A DNA stretch of 64,000 nucleotides from Parasitella parasitica (Eukaryota > Mucoromycota > Mucoromycetes > Mucorales > Mucoraceae). The position numbers were made by a program, and so were the translations under genes. Positions 10,759 to 24,122 of the stretch are shown in pieces (the first letter of the stretch is position 1; every line of letters begins with the position of its first letter). The DNA is taken from NCBI GenBank assembly GCA_025201805.1, contig MU619314.1, forward strand, positions 1-64,000, in the 5' to 3' direction. The notes under the pieces were generated by a model. That model searched no databases. It was given only the letters and a program-made list of their open reading frames with translations, and was not told the origin of the DNA.

Positions 10759-13700
10759 TCAAGAGGATGTTGGAAAGGTCCAAGGTATTTGATCTGTCAG
10801 GGAGGCTTTTATGTTCCAAGCCGGTATGAATGCCAATTCCGGGTTACTAGTGGTAGGCAGCATCGAAGAGCCGTATTTAGAGTACAGGTCAATGCCTGCT
10901 GAAGTGTTTTCCAGGCTATCAGTGCCTTGGTAGATTAAAAAGTTACGGTCACCTGCCTTGTGCTGTAATAAATAGTTTCCAGGCACCAACATCCTAATAG
11001 CATATAGTTTGAACCAGTTAATTCTAATTCACAATCTGATAAATGCATCTTACTTATGCAATCTTAAGAATGTATGTCGCAGCATTTCACTCTCATAAGA
11101 AGGTTTCCAATTGTCGCTCATGATATCCTTCATTTGTTTTTGATCCACTCGCACAAGCCTGTTTTTAAGCACATCAACTCTACCTTCCAATACTAAAGCA
11201 TGACCACCGATGTACGATTGAATCCACTGTGAAGCTCGCTCAGATGGAGTCAGTATCTCTTCAAACCCATCAGGTTGTATTTGATAATCCAACTTTGTTG
11301 TCAAACATACTCTCCTTTCTTTCGAGCCCTGTAGATGAGGAAAAGTGGGTTAAGCATCACAACTAAGGCACTGATTTGGCCACACTTACTGCTGCTGCTA
11401 CAAGCTCTCCATCTGCTTGGTGCCTGATAATAATATTCATATCGCCAAAGCTCCACAAATTGTACTGAAGATTTTCATCTGATTCCATATCCCAATCCTC
11501 ATTTGGTGCCGCTGCTGTTGCTGCTGCTCCATAGTTGTTGGGTGATGGCGGTCTTGACTGATTTGCTGAAATAGGGTGTTTCTTTTTCCAATCCAAGCAC
11601 AGGCTTTTAAATGCCAAATCATATACAAGCTTGTTTTTGGCACGAGTAGTTAAAGAATCTTTTGGGAAAGGCTGATCCATCACCAAAACCTTTTTGTTTG
11701 CTCCTGTATTCATGACTGAAATAGGTATACAAACCTCAGACGAAATGCTGTGGATCATTTCCACAATTGCTGTCAAACATTCAGAGGAAATCACAACGTC
11801 AGGGCGGGTATCTTTGATCAAATTAGGGATGATTGGATCGACAACAATAGCCGGTAACAGTTTTTTCTTATAGTATTGTAAATGTTCTTGCTCTTCGTCT
11901 GGCGAGTTTGTATTGCTCACGAGGTATTTTCTAAACAGGTTCATGCTTCTTGGAGTATCGTACATTTTGGAATTGCAAGGCGCTATTTGGCCCTGAGTGA
12001 ATAAACACTTCTTGAATGCTAGAATCGGTGCCTCGTTTGTTGCGTCGGGCGACATTTCAACAATGTTGAAGTACTTGTAAAATTGCTATACATCTATGCG
12101 TAAGTAGTTTACAGGTATACTTATTTGGCAATGCACAAGTTACCGGATAAGCATGGACTCGTTTCTTTTCTAATTCATAAAACTCCTTGATCAATTTTTC
12201 GACCTTTGGATCCAATGTATCGTAAACACCAGATTGGATAGCTGATCTGCACTGGTACTTCAAAAATTGTTCCTTTTCAGCCTTTACAAGAGCAGATAAT
12301 CTATCAAATTTGGCCCTTTCCTGCAATGTCAACTCTCTTCCCTTTGTGTATTCATTGGTTTTAGACGCATCTCCACAGCTAACCCTGAATCGACTTACAT
12401 TCTTCAACATTTCATTGCACTTTAAGAACTCTGCATGTTCCTGTTTCGACAATCTTGATTGGGGCCCCCTTTTAGTAGTCGTGCCATCAGTGTCATTCAA
12501 AATAAGACCTGCTGCCATGGCCGCAGCTTCTAGATCTGAAGACTCTCCGATTTTCAATTTCTGCGCTGATTGAGATTCCCGTAATATATTTGTCAGTACA
12601 GCATCTAATACTGCTGATGGAGGATTAGGCTTCTTGAGGGGCTTTGTAGAAACTGCTGGTGCAAGCACATTGGTAAGATGAGGAGCACTTGTCTCTACAT
12701 TCACTGAATTAAGAGATGAAATGGCATCTGTCACAGATGAAAGCTCTAAACCAACTAGCTCGACTGTGTTGTGGTCCATTGTACCAAAATCAGGTTCAAC
12801 AGGAGGATTTGGAGCTGCGGGTGACACTGATCGCTTTCTTTTGGCTACTACGTTGAGCTCTTCGCCTTGTTTTCTCTTACTATCTGCATCTATTCTCCAA
12901 TTCCTTTCCTTTTCAGTAATAGAAGCAACAACGTCTTGTACTTCTTTGTAGTATTCCTCGTCCTCTGGTGGGTTGACTATGCGGTTTTCCATGTAGTATG
13001 TATACTCGTCCCTTGAAAACATCAATCCATATTTTTCAAGGTTTTTTCTTCGCTCTACTATTTCTTCGGGAGTAGGATCAGGCCTAAAAGCCTTTAATGC
13101 TATGAACTCATAATCTATCGTTCTTGATAGTGGTGGTGATTGTAAAATTGGTTGCATTGCTTCTGAAGGTGTTCTTATAGATTGTTTATGTCGGTCCTCG
13201 TATTCTTCCTCTTCACCAATATCATCGTCAATATCGCTACAGTCATCGCTATCGTTATTATCATCCTCGTCATCGTCATCGTCATCGCTCTCCTCTCCTT
13301 CCTCTTTGCAGTCATCCCCTTCCTCTCCGCTTTCTCCTGAATCATCACAACTTGTTAATCCAGTATGGAATTCTTGAACCAAAAGCAGAGAATTATAGGG
13401 TTTAGCAGGTTCGATTTGTTGATACTTGGATGGCTGCATAGTTGTGTTTTCTATAGCTTCCACAGGTGTGGTACGAACCTCTGCGTCTTCAATAAAATCT
13501 TCCTCCAGTTCAGCACCCTCTTCCGAACGATTGGCTTGTCCGAGGAAGCCACTTTGACCAAAAATTACTTGGTCTAAGTTTTCATTGACGCCATGCTCAT
13601 AATTGAATGGAGACATGTTCTCTTTATTGTCGATATCCTCTTGGATTAATGATTCTGTTGAGTATCGCTGATCAACCACGTTAACATCTAGTCTTTCACT

Positions 13701-13787
13701 TAAAGAATACTGGTCGCTCTCGCCCAAAACTGTGGTGCTTGTTACCGGTTCCAAATCGTTTTGATCTTGCATTGTAGAGTGTGTCAA
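10759..13787 (-). CDS. ICE2/NARG2-C-like protein (little elongation complex type)
   Basis: Exons: 13787-12144, 12085-11390, 11328-11054, 10993-10759 (949 aa). The N-terminal third is acidic, with a long Asp/Glu tract around residues 155-195. A charged central region contains a KRKR-type nuclear signal. The C-terminal 400 residues resemble the NARG2_C domain of ICE2, the subunit that with ICE1 and ELL forms the little elongation complex for snRNA transcription. Shared features are ILAFKKC, PISVMNTGANKKVLVMD, PFPKDSLTTRAKN, LWSFGDMNIIIRH, KLDYQIQPDG and VPGNYLLQHK. I made this match from memory of the family pattern, so it is moderate. Nuclear location is inferred. It converges on CLPTM1 with 4 bp between stop codons. 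Confidence 0.6.
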
Positions 13788-15365
13788 TGCAGTCCTGACA
13801 GAACGTGTGATGAGGAAGAAGAGGAAGAAAAAAAAAAGCCATCACCGGAACCTTAACTTTTTAGGTGATCACAGAAGATCAACCACAAACGTAACTTGGA
13901 GCCGTCTGGAGACCTGTAGATAAAGGCATTTTTCAAAACTTCTCATTAAACTAAACAAAAATATGAACTATGACGATAAGCAATATCGTACTTTTTAAAC
14001 ACACTGGGCTGTAGGATCATGAACCGTTGTCATCCCTTATATTACATCTGTTGCATTTCCCATGCAATTTGACAAAGCTCGGTACGTTGTTTTATGCTCA
14101 AAATTACCAGCTGTTGCTTGCGATGGCACGGCCAAACTTTTCACTGATAAAAAATGTTTGACGGCATCTCAACAACAAGGATAGATAAGTCCACCGTATT
14201 TGAAATTAGTCAGCTTTCAATTAGTAGAATGTATAGCGCCTTGGCTGTCTAGGAATCACCCTGAAGGCTATGCAAAAATTAAAACTAAAATCGATTATTA
14301 GCTTTGGGACCCAAAATAGCTAGTGGCCGTATAGAACCTATTCAAGTTTTAGAATGGTGCAAATTAAATTAAGTTGATCGACGGTGATACTTCAATTACT
14401 TCATCTACTCGGGATCTTACAGAGTTATTAGACATTGCAGATTACGCCAAAAAAAAAGACTTCGAGATGATATTCTAACATATTGTTTGTATTAATTAAC
14501 TCATATTAAACTGTTTTTAAGTTGCATATCGGAATCATTTCTGCTCCTTCAAATTAAGTGCGTAATGGTAAGCTGAATTTATAGTAAACTCAAGTTTAGT
14601 AGCGTTGCATTTAATCCGAGCATTGATTGCCTCTTTCCCCTGATGCTTAATTTGAATAAGATCAAGTTGCAACTTTAGTTGAATAGACTTAATTAAAAAG
14701 ATGATATTTGATGAGAAGATAGAGATAGAAGCGCGTAATTATTATATCTTTATGATCAATATCCAATTTAGCTTCTGGTATTACAATTCTCACGTTATGT
14801 GTAATATTTTGTTATGTGAACTTGCTCATTCGTGTTTTAATGATTCACAGCGTTATGGTCAGGTTTTGTAGGTATAATGTACACTTATATTATTTGATTA
14901 CATTATTTTACTTTTATATACATAGACTAACGGGCTAGAGGGTTTCGTTTTTTCCTTAAGCAGCTGTGTTTTTGTGCTTTTTAGTTTTTTTTAGGTACCA
15001 CAACAAATTGGTTGTTGTGGCTTCATACAAATACAATTGGTAGACATCTTAAAAAAAAATGGAGTAATGAAAAGAGTTAATTGCGAAATTTGAAATTTGC
15101 TCTGCTATGCTCTCATAGTAAAACAGTAGTAGACTGGATTTGTTTGTTGATACAAGTAAGTAGGGTTCCACTTATCTGAAATTGTGATTGAAAGATCAGT
15201 CAGTATAATGTTTCAGTAAGTATTTTTTGCTATATTTTCATGGTAGCATCATTTCAGTGAATGCACTAGGTAAAAATCAAAAAGGGTAGTAGCAAAAAGA
15301 AAGCACGTGATACTATAGTAAATTAATTGTATGATATTAACATAAAATATAAAACACACAAGAAA
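13788..15365. other. Intergenic DNA, no gene seen
   Basis: AT-rich, with no open frame above about 60 codons on either strand. The first 100 bp would hold the ICE2-like gene's promoter (a purine-rich AAGAAGAGGAAG stretch). A perfect 9-bp inverted repeat CCACAACAA / TTGTTGTGG with a 5-nt loop lies at 14998-15020. Confidence 0.5.
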
Positions 15366-15437
15366 GGTTTCGTGATGTAATGGTTAGCATGTAAGACTCT
15401 GAATCTTACCATCCGAGTTCGAGTCTCGGCGAGACCT
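15366..15437 (+). tRNA. tRNA-Gln (anticodon CTG)
   Basis: A 72-nt tRNA without intron. The acceptor GGTTTCG pairs with CGAGACC (one G-T). The anticodon stem is TAAGA/TCTTA with loop CTCTGAA, giving CTG, which reads CAG. The T arm is CCGAG-TTCGAGT-CTCGG. A T6 run at 15440-15445 is the likely Pol III terminator. It stands alone in gene-poor DNA. Confidence 0.95.
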
Positions 15438-16004
15438 ACTTTTTTGCAATTTTTTCACTTCCGCTTACGTAATTTTTTTCTCGTGTTGTTAACCAGACAC
15501 TGCTCTATTCTAATACCTCTGAAAATTAAGAGAACAAGCTTTTTGAAAATAATAGTATATTAAGTGCTTAACAGACAAAGGTTACCAAAAACACCATTTA
15601 CATGCTTAATTGGTGTGTTCTCATGTATAACTATCATTTTGTATTTGTGGCAGGAGCATACCAGCAATTATTGTATATTATTATAGCAACGAAAAAAAGA
15701 ACTGATTATCAATCTTTTTTTATGGCTCATCAACCTCTATCAAACCTCTTTTCCTCTCGAGTCTTTCCACATAAACTTTAATAAAATGGGTGAGAAGTGT
15801 TGTTGAATTGTTCGATACCCTTGTCAGCAGAGTAGTCGATAGTTTATCATCCGCCAAAGATTCAAGCAGAAGATTATATGGCACCTAGTGTAATCGGATT
15901 TTGGTAGAAAGAAATGCTTCTAAATATCAGCATTGTCAGTTATGAAGTAATAAATAAAAAATAATACCTTTATGGCTGCTCTAGAAGGTGCTCATAAATG
16001 GTAT

Positions 16005-16350
16005 TGCTGGTTTATTTTGCGTCCAGCCCTCATACTACATCACAAGTGAATGAATTACTGTTGGATTCAAATAAACAATGATTTTCATGGCAGCCGTTGT
16101 CATGGCAGCCGTTCTCATGGCAATCGCTCCTGAATCGGATCTGATGGTTAATCTTGATTGAAACTAGATATCAAATCTGATTGCATCCATGGATTGAATC
16201 ATGTAGATTTGTCATTATGAATAAACAATTTTCATTTAATCAATTAAATCTTTAGCTTTGTATCTGGTAAATTTATAGCCTTTACTATTTTCCGTTTTTT
16301 ATCCTATACACTCGTCTGCTGTGCCTTCCTTTTCAAAACTTGACACAACA
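16005..16350 (+). mobile_element. Solo LTR, family beta, copy C
   Basis: A 346-bp element starting TGCTGG and ending GACACAACA, with the direct repeat GGTAT at 16000-16004 and 16351-16355. It shares with the 28609-29086 element a TCATGGCAnCCGTTC block, an ATCGGATCTnA block, a TCTGGTAAATT block and a CTGCTGTG block before the end. No coding capacity and no second LTR, so it is a solo LTR. Confidence 0.82.
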
Positions 16351-16355
16351 GGTAT

Positions 16356-19300
16356 AGAATATCTACTACAATGCCTAATGAATGAATTTTAAGGATTGCA
16401 AGGAGGTAATAGTAAAGTAATAGCGTACTTTCAGTAATGATTTGGATTGGAAGATTCTCAGACTCGAACAATCTATTAAAGCTTTAGTGATAAGGTGTCA
16501 AAATTTTTGCATCTAAAGTTGACTTCGTGGCCTAAAAAGTAAATGGGTATAATTTTTTATATCTGTATATTATATTCTTCGGTCAAATCTAAAATCAATG
16601 ATTTAATCTTTTCTTCAACATGAATACATTCATTAGATAATAATTGGAAATCGATCAAGTGCATCAAATTAGATTTTCCACATAAGAACCTATAAACTGC
16701 CATCAATTTTGTCTTACGGAGCCTAATATAAAATCATCATTTTTTTCGTGGAGATACATTAGATATTAAACATGAATTTAGGAGAGCCATTAATGCAATT
16801 TTGAGCTCTTGAACTAGCCAAAAATACTACAAATGCCCTCAGTGTTTTTTATAAAAAAGGCAAATTCTCGATCTTGAAGACTCTCTCTCTTTAGCAACTA
16901 TACAAAGGGTTACATTCACCCTGTGAACACTTACAAGTGCCTTGTTGAGGGCAGTAGTCTTGTTGTCCGAAGAAAGAAAAGTTGATGTTTAAAAGCCGAA
17001 TTTCTTAGGGATATGGAAGTCTTTGACGTAATAGTCGATGAGACATGATAGACATTTAATTAGGGTATAAGCAAAAAACAGCCAGTGCCATAGTAATTCA
17101 CCGAGATATAATCGTCATTATCAGCAGATTTTTGGTTACGAGTGTGAATTCACAACCGAAATCTATAATGAATCGCGGAATTCTCCGTAGTAAATCAATA
17201 CTTGACCATAGCACAACAAGTTATCTTATGATGAAAAAAAGTAATATGATGATTCACATCCTCCTAATTTTAGAAAGTAAAGGTTTAAAATCAACACAAT
17301 AAAAATTATAGAAAATTTGATTGATCTCAATTAATGCATCACGAACGTGGTAGTAGCAGTAAACATATGATCAATACTGCAGTAAAACACAACGCCAAAT
17401 ATATCATACAATGAATTTATTGTGATTATACGCAAGAAGTATGGCATTGTAAAAACAATTGGCCAAAAATTCGACCAGTAAATTTGAATATGTTCGACCA
17501 AACATATCCATAACATACCTTACCCTATAATTTTGTGCATAAACAAAGGAGCTATCATTTAAAACGAGTTGTGCCATTCGGGAAAAAGTTAGATAATGAA
17601 GATCAAAAATAAAACATAGCAATAAAAATAGTACGGCACAAATAGAAAATTAAAAAAATCATTTGAATAACAACCAAATGTAGGGTCATTATGCATTGAA
17701 CTTACGAAAGTGTGCATTATCATGGTAATACATGCGTGAAATCATACCGAGTGTGTATTTGATCTGCAGCAATAGTTAAAGTTTTACAATTTTCTTGTGC
17801 GTCATTTCAGAAAGAAAGGCGTGTCGCACACAAAAAAGTTATGCACATTTGAGGAAGGTAGAGTGATTTTTTATCCAACAGCATGTGCACCAATGTCTTT
17901 ATTACGATTTGATCTGTTGTAATTATTGATTATCCGTTGACGGTTGAATATATGACCGCTACATGTCATACAAAATCACAAATTTTTTGATTTTGTGTAG
18001 CTTTGATTTTTTTTTCCTTGCTAAGCAACGGAAGAATAATTTTTTATATATGCCTGGCAAAAGCTTTTTCATTTGACAATAGAAAAAAAGAGATCTCCGA
18101 ATATTGCATTTTGATTGTACTTTTGTCAAACAAATCGCAAGTCGATTAAAATACCTATTTATGGGAATTAAATCACTGTTATATATATGACTACATTTCT
18201 CTTTTGGAAAGAAGATAATGATTTTGATTCGATACATTTTTATTATATAACATTACCGTATAACAAACAAATAATGTTTCAATCGATGATCCAAGAGAAC
18301 AGTGTTATGTGAGTGAATCGAGGCACGGTGTTCCAGTGATTTCTATAAAGGGTCGTGGGTTTGCTTTTTCCGTTCGCGGATTCATTACCTTAATAGAGGG
18401 CAAGATAGCCATGTCACTTCATTCGCTTAAAAGCTAATGACATTAACGGGAGTTTATTCAGCAAAGAGTGGGGCAGTAGCACCCATACTTTTTTTTTTTT
18501 TTTTTTTTTAAAAAAAATGGAAAGATGCTAAATGATGTGTGTACTCGACACTATAGAAAATTACATCATGCTATCTAACAAAATAAAGTTGCTTCTTGAA
18601 GAGATAAATAAATCATGAAACTTGTTTCCTAGTTGGTTTCCTCGGTAATCAAGCTGCTTTCTGTTGTGCTTCTCGGTATTCCATTTTTTTTGTTTTTTTT
18701 TTGCTATACAACAAAATATGCCCTACATAACCAAAGCACACAGAAAAATGACGCATGTATACATATAGTTTGAGACTTATTTGCTAAATATTATATTAGA
18801 GCGATTTAGTGAATTTCATTACTGTCTTTATTTAGTTAAAATGCTTGTTTGAAACAGCTAAAAAAATTATCTGTACTCTCAATCGTTGATATATAGAGTT
18901 GAAACTGAGATGTTAAAATAAACACCTCACAATAATACTCTGAGCAAAGCAAATTTATTCCGTATTGAAGTGCTTTTGTGTTCATTAGCTCATTAATTGT
19001 ATCAGATTTCGACTAATTTAGCTACTGATCTCAACTTTTCTTCCACTGATTTGGGCTTGAGGGTTTTTATTCCACAAACATTTGGTTTCGACAAGTAACA
19101 ATAATCCCTCAAAAATATAATCTATTTTACCGTTTTATAGCGGCGATGCTATTTGTAAGAAAAACGTGGTCGCGGACTTCACCAAATGCAGTGTATACTT
19201 GACGATAATCTGGCAGGAAATCAACGAAATCAAAGAATATGTGGTTGGAAAATCATGGAATGCTGATCTACGCTTATTTTTCTGTATTTCCCCCTATTTT

Positions 19301-20921
19301 TTTGGTATTTTTTAAGTGAACAGAAGCATCTTAATCAACAATAGAAATCCTGGAACTAGGTTTTTTTGTGTCATTGTATCGTTTTATTTTTCTCTTCTGA
19401 ACTACTACTGTATTACTCGGAAGAAAGAACACATCATCCTTCGTGACGCGTGCGAAAACATGGCCTGGATCTCATATAATTGGACGATAACCTTTGCTTT
19501 TGGCACTTATCTATGTGCAGCAAGCAATAAAAAGCAGAATCCAGTAATAACAAAAAGCAGTAGATCAAAATTGGCAAATCGCAAATAATTAATTTCCAAA
19601 CTTTCTTAATCGCCTTGTTAAATGAAGCTCCTTTTTTTTAAAAATATAAGTAAACAAAGAAATGTATATAATGAATCGAATTCGATATGCAACTTGGTTG
19701 TAAATGACTATTTCATTATTATAAATTATAATAATAGATTGACAAAAACATGTACATTTCACCAACAATTTGGGCGGCTGACCCGTCCGATTGACCGACC
19801 CGAGTCTCAAACCGAGTTCCCCCACCTGTAAACATGGTGCAATGATGGTTCAATGTTTCTCCTTTGTGAGAAAAAGATCACCTCGAAAAATCAGGATAAT
19901 CGCACAACAAATTTTGTACTCTACATGATTATTAAAATTGAAAACGCTTTGCTAAAAATAGGGGAGGAATACTCAATGGTGGCAAGTCTAAATAAATCAA
20001 ATGTTTATATATATATAAAAAAAATAGGAGATCGCTTACCAATTAGGTGGAGGGGAAAGATAGGGGAATCAGAGGGGAGAGAAGAACGAGAAAGAATGCT
20101 TCCACTTAATCAGGGGATCTTTTTGTTGGTATTCATAAGCTGATAATTTCTGATGCTATGTATTCATTCAATGGATCCATATGTATTGACATTTACTATT
20201 TCTACGGGATGTCGTATGCTTCACGAGTCATTTCTTTGGAAGCACATGCTTGGAGATTGAATCATTTGAAACTCAAAAAAGGTACAACAATTTATTTCAA
20301 CAAATGATATCTTTGATCAAGAATACAAAAAAGCGAGACAATGAAACAGAGATCGACGTCAAATAGTCAGTTTCTTTATGATTCCAACAGCAAAATAGAA
20401 TATGACGTATAGAGTGTGTATACATTCAAATCAACGGGAAAGGTGACTGACCTGGCGGGCAAAAGCGGTAGTATACAATCATACATTCAATGTTATGAAA
20501 AAACAATCATTGGTATACAGTTACATCGCCGACTTTTTTTGCTGCTAAATGCACTAGGTAGCGGTAGTATTGTAAATCCCCATACAAGCAGCTCGTTGGA
20601 TGAGGGGAGTCTATGATAAAAAAGGAAAGTTAGATTATTCTTCTTTATGAAAGAGCCAAAAAGAAGAGCCCCTGCCCGTGCTGAGATAAGTCTTGTGCAA
20701 TCAAAATAATATAAATACTTGGATTCAATCGAATCTCTTTTCTTTCTTTCTTTCCCGTTTTCTTTTGATTTCTTGTCGTTTCCAAATAACTTATCCACCC
20801 CATTCATTCCTATTTCTCTTTCTTATCTTTGTCGATTTCCATCAATTGAACAAAAAGGAGCTGACTTCGCCTCTCTTTTTTTAACACATTTACACTCTCT
20901 TTAACACAAAACTACATATAA
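16356..20921. other. Long gene-poor region and PMA1 upstream DNA
   Basis: 4.6 kb of AT-rich sequence with only short chance reading frames (up to about 100 codons) of no recognisable family. A T21-A7 tract starts near 18489. A local GC-rich patch with repeated GACCC/GACCG words lies at about 19760-19825. The last 250 bp hold a TATA-like ATATAAATA (about 20708) and long CT-rich tracts typical of strongly expressed fungal genes, and so probably the core promoter of the H+-ATPase gene. Confidence 0.5.
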
Positions 20922-23900
20922 ATGACAGAGAAAACCGAAACGCAAGGCGATGAGGTCATTTCTGACCAACCAGTCCCTCAAAAAGCCAACATTTCCGGCA
21001 ATCTTACATCCTTGACTGTCGAGGAACTCTACGATAAAGACAAATATGATTTATCCACCATGGAGCCTGGAGACATCTTTCAACTTTTGCAGTAAGTATC
21101 ACCCCCCCTTTTTTTTTAATTATTCTTTCTTTTCCATATCTTATATTTTTGTTATCTCCTCCTATTCAAATCTTGCCCCCTTTAAATTTTCTTCTTGTAT
21201 TATTATTTCTTATCCCCTTGCAAAAATGGCTTTCTTGATCTGGATTTTATCTCTGATCTGAAAAAAAAAAAGTGCCTTGATTTGTTTCAAAACAATTTTT
21301 TCTCGGGAAATCTATTTGATCTTTAGCAAAGGTTTATTTTTAGCCACTAAACTAACTCCAACATCTATAGAACTTCTTCAGATGGTTTGACTTCCGATGA
21401 AGCTGCTCGTCGTGTCGAAAAATTTGGTCGCAACAAGCTCGAGACCAAGGATATCAACCCTATCATGCAATTCTTGGGTTTCATGTGGAATCCTCTTTCT
21501 TGGGTCATGGAAGCTGCTGCCATCGTCTCCATCGCTCTTTCCAACGGTGATGGCAACCCTCCTGATTATCCTGATTTCATTGGTATTGTACTCTTGTTGT
21601 TGGCTAACGCCACCATCGGTTTCATGGAAGAACGTCAAGCAGGCAATGCTGTCAAAGCATTAATGGCTTCTCTTGCTCCTGAATGTAAGGTCAAGCGAAG
21701 CGGTGAATGGAAGACTTTGGAGGCTGCTGAATTGGTTCCCGGCGATATCATTTCTATCAAATTGGGTGATGTTGTTCCTGCTGATGGCCGCCTTATTGCT
21801 GCCCACGGTCAAGTATCCATCGATCAAGCTGCTCTTACTGGTGAGTCTCTTCCTGCATCGAAGGAAGCTGGTGATGAGGTCTTTTCAGGCTCTACTGTAA
21901 AGCAGGGTGAGGCCGAAGCTATCGTTATCGGTACCGGTACCAACACTTTCTTTGGCCGTGCTGCTAAATTGGTTGGTGATGCTGGCGACGATGTTGGACA
22001 TTTGCAAACTATTTTGGCCAAGATTGGTAATTTTTGTCTTTGCACCATCTCCATCTTTATTGTTCTCGAAATCCTCGTCATGTACCCCAAGTTCCACTAC
22101 AAGTATAGAACCGGTATTGATAATATTCTTGTCTTGCTCATTGGTGGTATCCCCATTGCTATGCCTACTGTCTTGTCTGTTACTCTCGCTATCGGTGCTA
22201 AGCAACTTGCTGAACACAAGGCTATCGTCACTCGTATCACTGCTATTGAAGAAATGGCTGCTGTCACCATCTTGTGTTCTGACAAAACTGGTACTCTTAC
22301 CTTAAACAAGCTGATTGTTGACAAGCCTACTATCAAAACCTACTCTGATTACAGTGGCGATGATATCATTTTGTTGTCTGCTTATGCCTCCCGTACTGAG
22401 AACCAAGATGCTATTGATTTCTGTATTGTCAACTCCTTGCCTGACCCCAAGCTGGCTCGTGAGAACATCGAAGAATTAGAATTCAAGCCTTTCAATCCTG
22501 TCGTCAAGCGCACTGAAATCACTTACAAGAATCTCTCTGACGGTGCTGTTCTTCGTGTTACCAAGGGTATGTCCCACACTATCTTGGATCTCTGTACTCG
22601 CGATAAGACTGAAGAGCAGATCAAGGCTCTTAACGATGATGTTGATGAATTTGCCCGTCGTGGTCTCCGTGCTCTTGCTGTTGCTGTCGATGAAGTTCCT
22701 TCCGGTCAAGTTGATGGCGAAGGTCTCGGTTTCCGTCTTATTGGTCTCTTGCCCATTTACGATCCTCCTAGATCTGATACCAAAGAAACTATTGACCGTG
22801 CTATTGCTCTCGGTGTCTCTGTCAAGATGATTACTGGTGATCAACTCGCTATTGGTAAGGAAACTGGTCGTCGTCTCGGTATGGGTGACAACATGTACTT
22901 GTCCAAGACTTTAAAGGATGGCCCTCCTGCTGGCTCTGGCTACTCTGATGTTAACGAAATGATCTTGCACTGTGATGGTTTTGCTGGTGTCTATCCTGAA
23001 CACAAATATGAAATTGTCGAACGTCTCCAAGCTATGGGTCATATGACCGCTATGACTGGTGATGGTGTTAACGATGCTCCTGCTCTTTCAAAGGCTAATG
23101 TTGGTATTGCCGTTGCTGATGCCACTGATGCTGCTCGTTCTGCTGCCGATATTGTCTTGACTGAACCTGGTCTTTCCGTCATCATCGAAGCCATCATCGG
23201 TTCTCGTCAAATTTTCCAGCGTATGCGTAACTATTCCATCTACACTTGTTCTGTTACTATTCGTGTCGTCATTGGTTTCGCTATCCTCTGTTTCGCTTTC
23301 CAATACAACTTCCCTCCTTTCATGGTCTTGATCCTTGCTATTCTTAACGATGGTACCATTATGACTATCTCTACTGATCGCGTCAAGCCCTCTCCCTATC
23401 CCGATTCTTGGAATTTGAGAGAAATCTTTACATATGCTATTGTTTACGGTCTTTACCTTACCGTTTCTACCGTCGCTTTCTTTGCCGTCATTATCCAAAC
23501 CAATTTCTTTGAGTCTCACTTTAGTCTTCCCCACGTTTTCAACCCTGAAACTGGTGTCGAAGAGAAGTTTGTCAACAGCGGCATCTACCACTCTGTCATC
23601 TATCTTCAAGTCTCTACTATCTCTCAAGCTTTGATTTTTGTTACCCGTTCTCGTGGATTCTTCTTCTCTGAACGTCCTTCTATTATGTTGATGTGTGCGT
23701 TTATCATTGCTCAGTTGGTCGCTACCTTCATTGCTGTATATGCTGACTGGCCCTTCACCAACATTGCTGGCTGTGGATGGCGCTGGGCTGGTATTGTTTG
23801 GGTCTGGAACATCGTTTGGTTCATCCCTATGGATTTCATCAAGTTCGGTATGCGTTACGTCTTCGAACCAAAGAATGACATGAAGAACACCAAAACTCCC

Positions 23901-24122
23901 ATGGCTGGTCAATCCCGTCGTGCATCTGCTATTTCCGGTACTTCTTCTGCCAGATACTACGCTAACCGTACTAGGTCCCTCAGATCAATGGAGCGTCCAC
24001 AAAACTTCGCTTCTAAACTCTTGGGAAAGAGTGGCAAGAATTTGGATCCCAAGGAAATGCGTCGTCTCTCTTCTGTTCAAACCAACCACGCTGCCCAAGT
24101 CTTGTCTGGAAGCAACAACTAA
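20922..24122 (+). CDS. PMA1: Plasma-membrane H+-ATPase (P3A type)
   Basis: This pump uses ATP to export protons across the plasma membrane and powers nutrient symport. Exons: 20922-21091 and 21371-24122 (973 aa); the single 279-nt intron interrupts codon 57. Seen in order: a short acidic N-terminus, paired helices, the actuator motif TGES at 213-216, the phosphorylation motif CSDKTGTLT with Asp361, the nucleotide-domain segments [20 protein letters not shown] and GDGVNDAP (Asp621), then the remaining membrane helices. It has a Ser/Arg-rich C-terminal tail (RRAS, TRSLRS) that could be a regulatory phosphorylation region. Codon use is strongly biased to C/T-ending codons, unlike its neighbours, which fits very high expression and also creates long spurious frames on the opposite strand. 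AATAAA-type signals follow at about 24174. Confidence 0.98.

Noticed and set aside
23088-23912. A 274-codon open frame on the minus strand inside PMA1
   Set aside because: A shadow created by the strong codon bias of the H+-ATPase gene; the sequence is Asp/Asn/Ser/Thr-rich with no family features.
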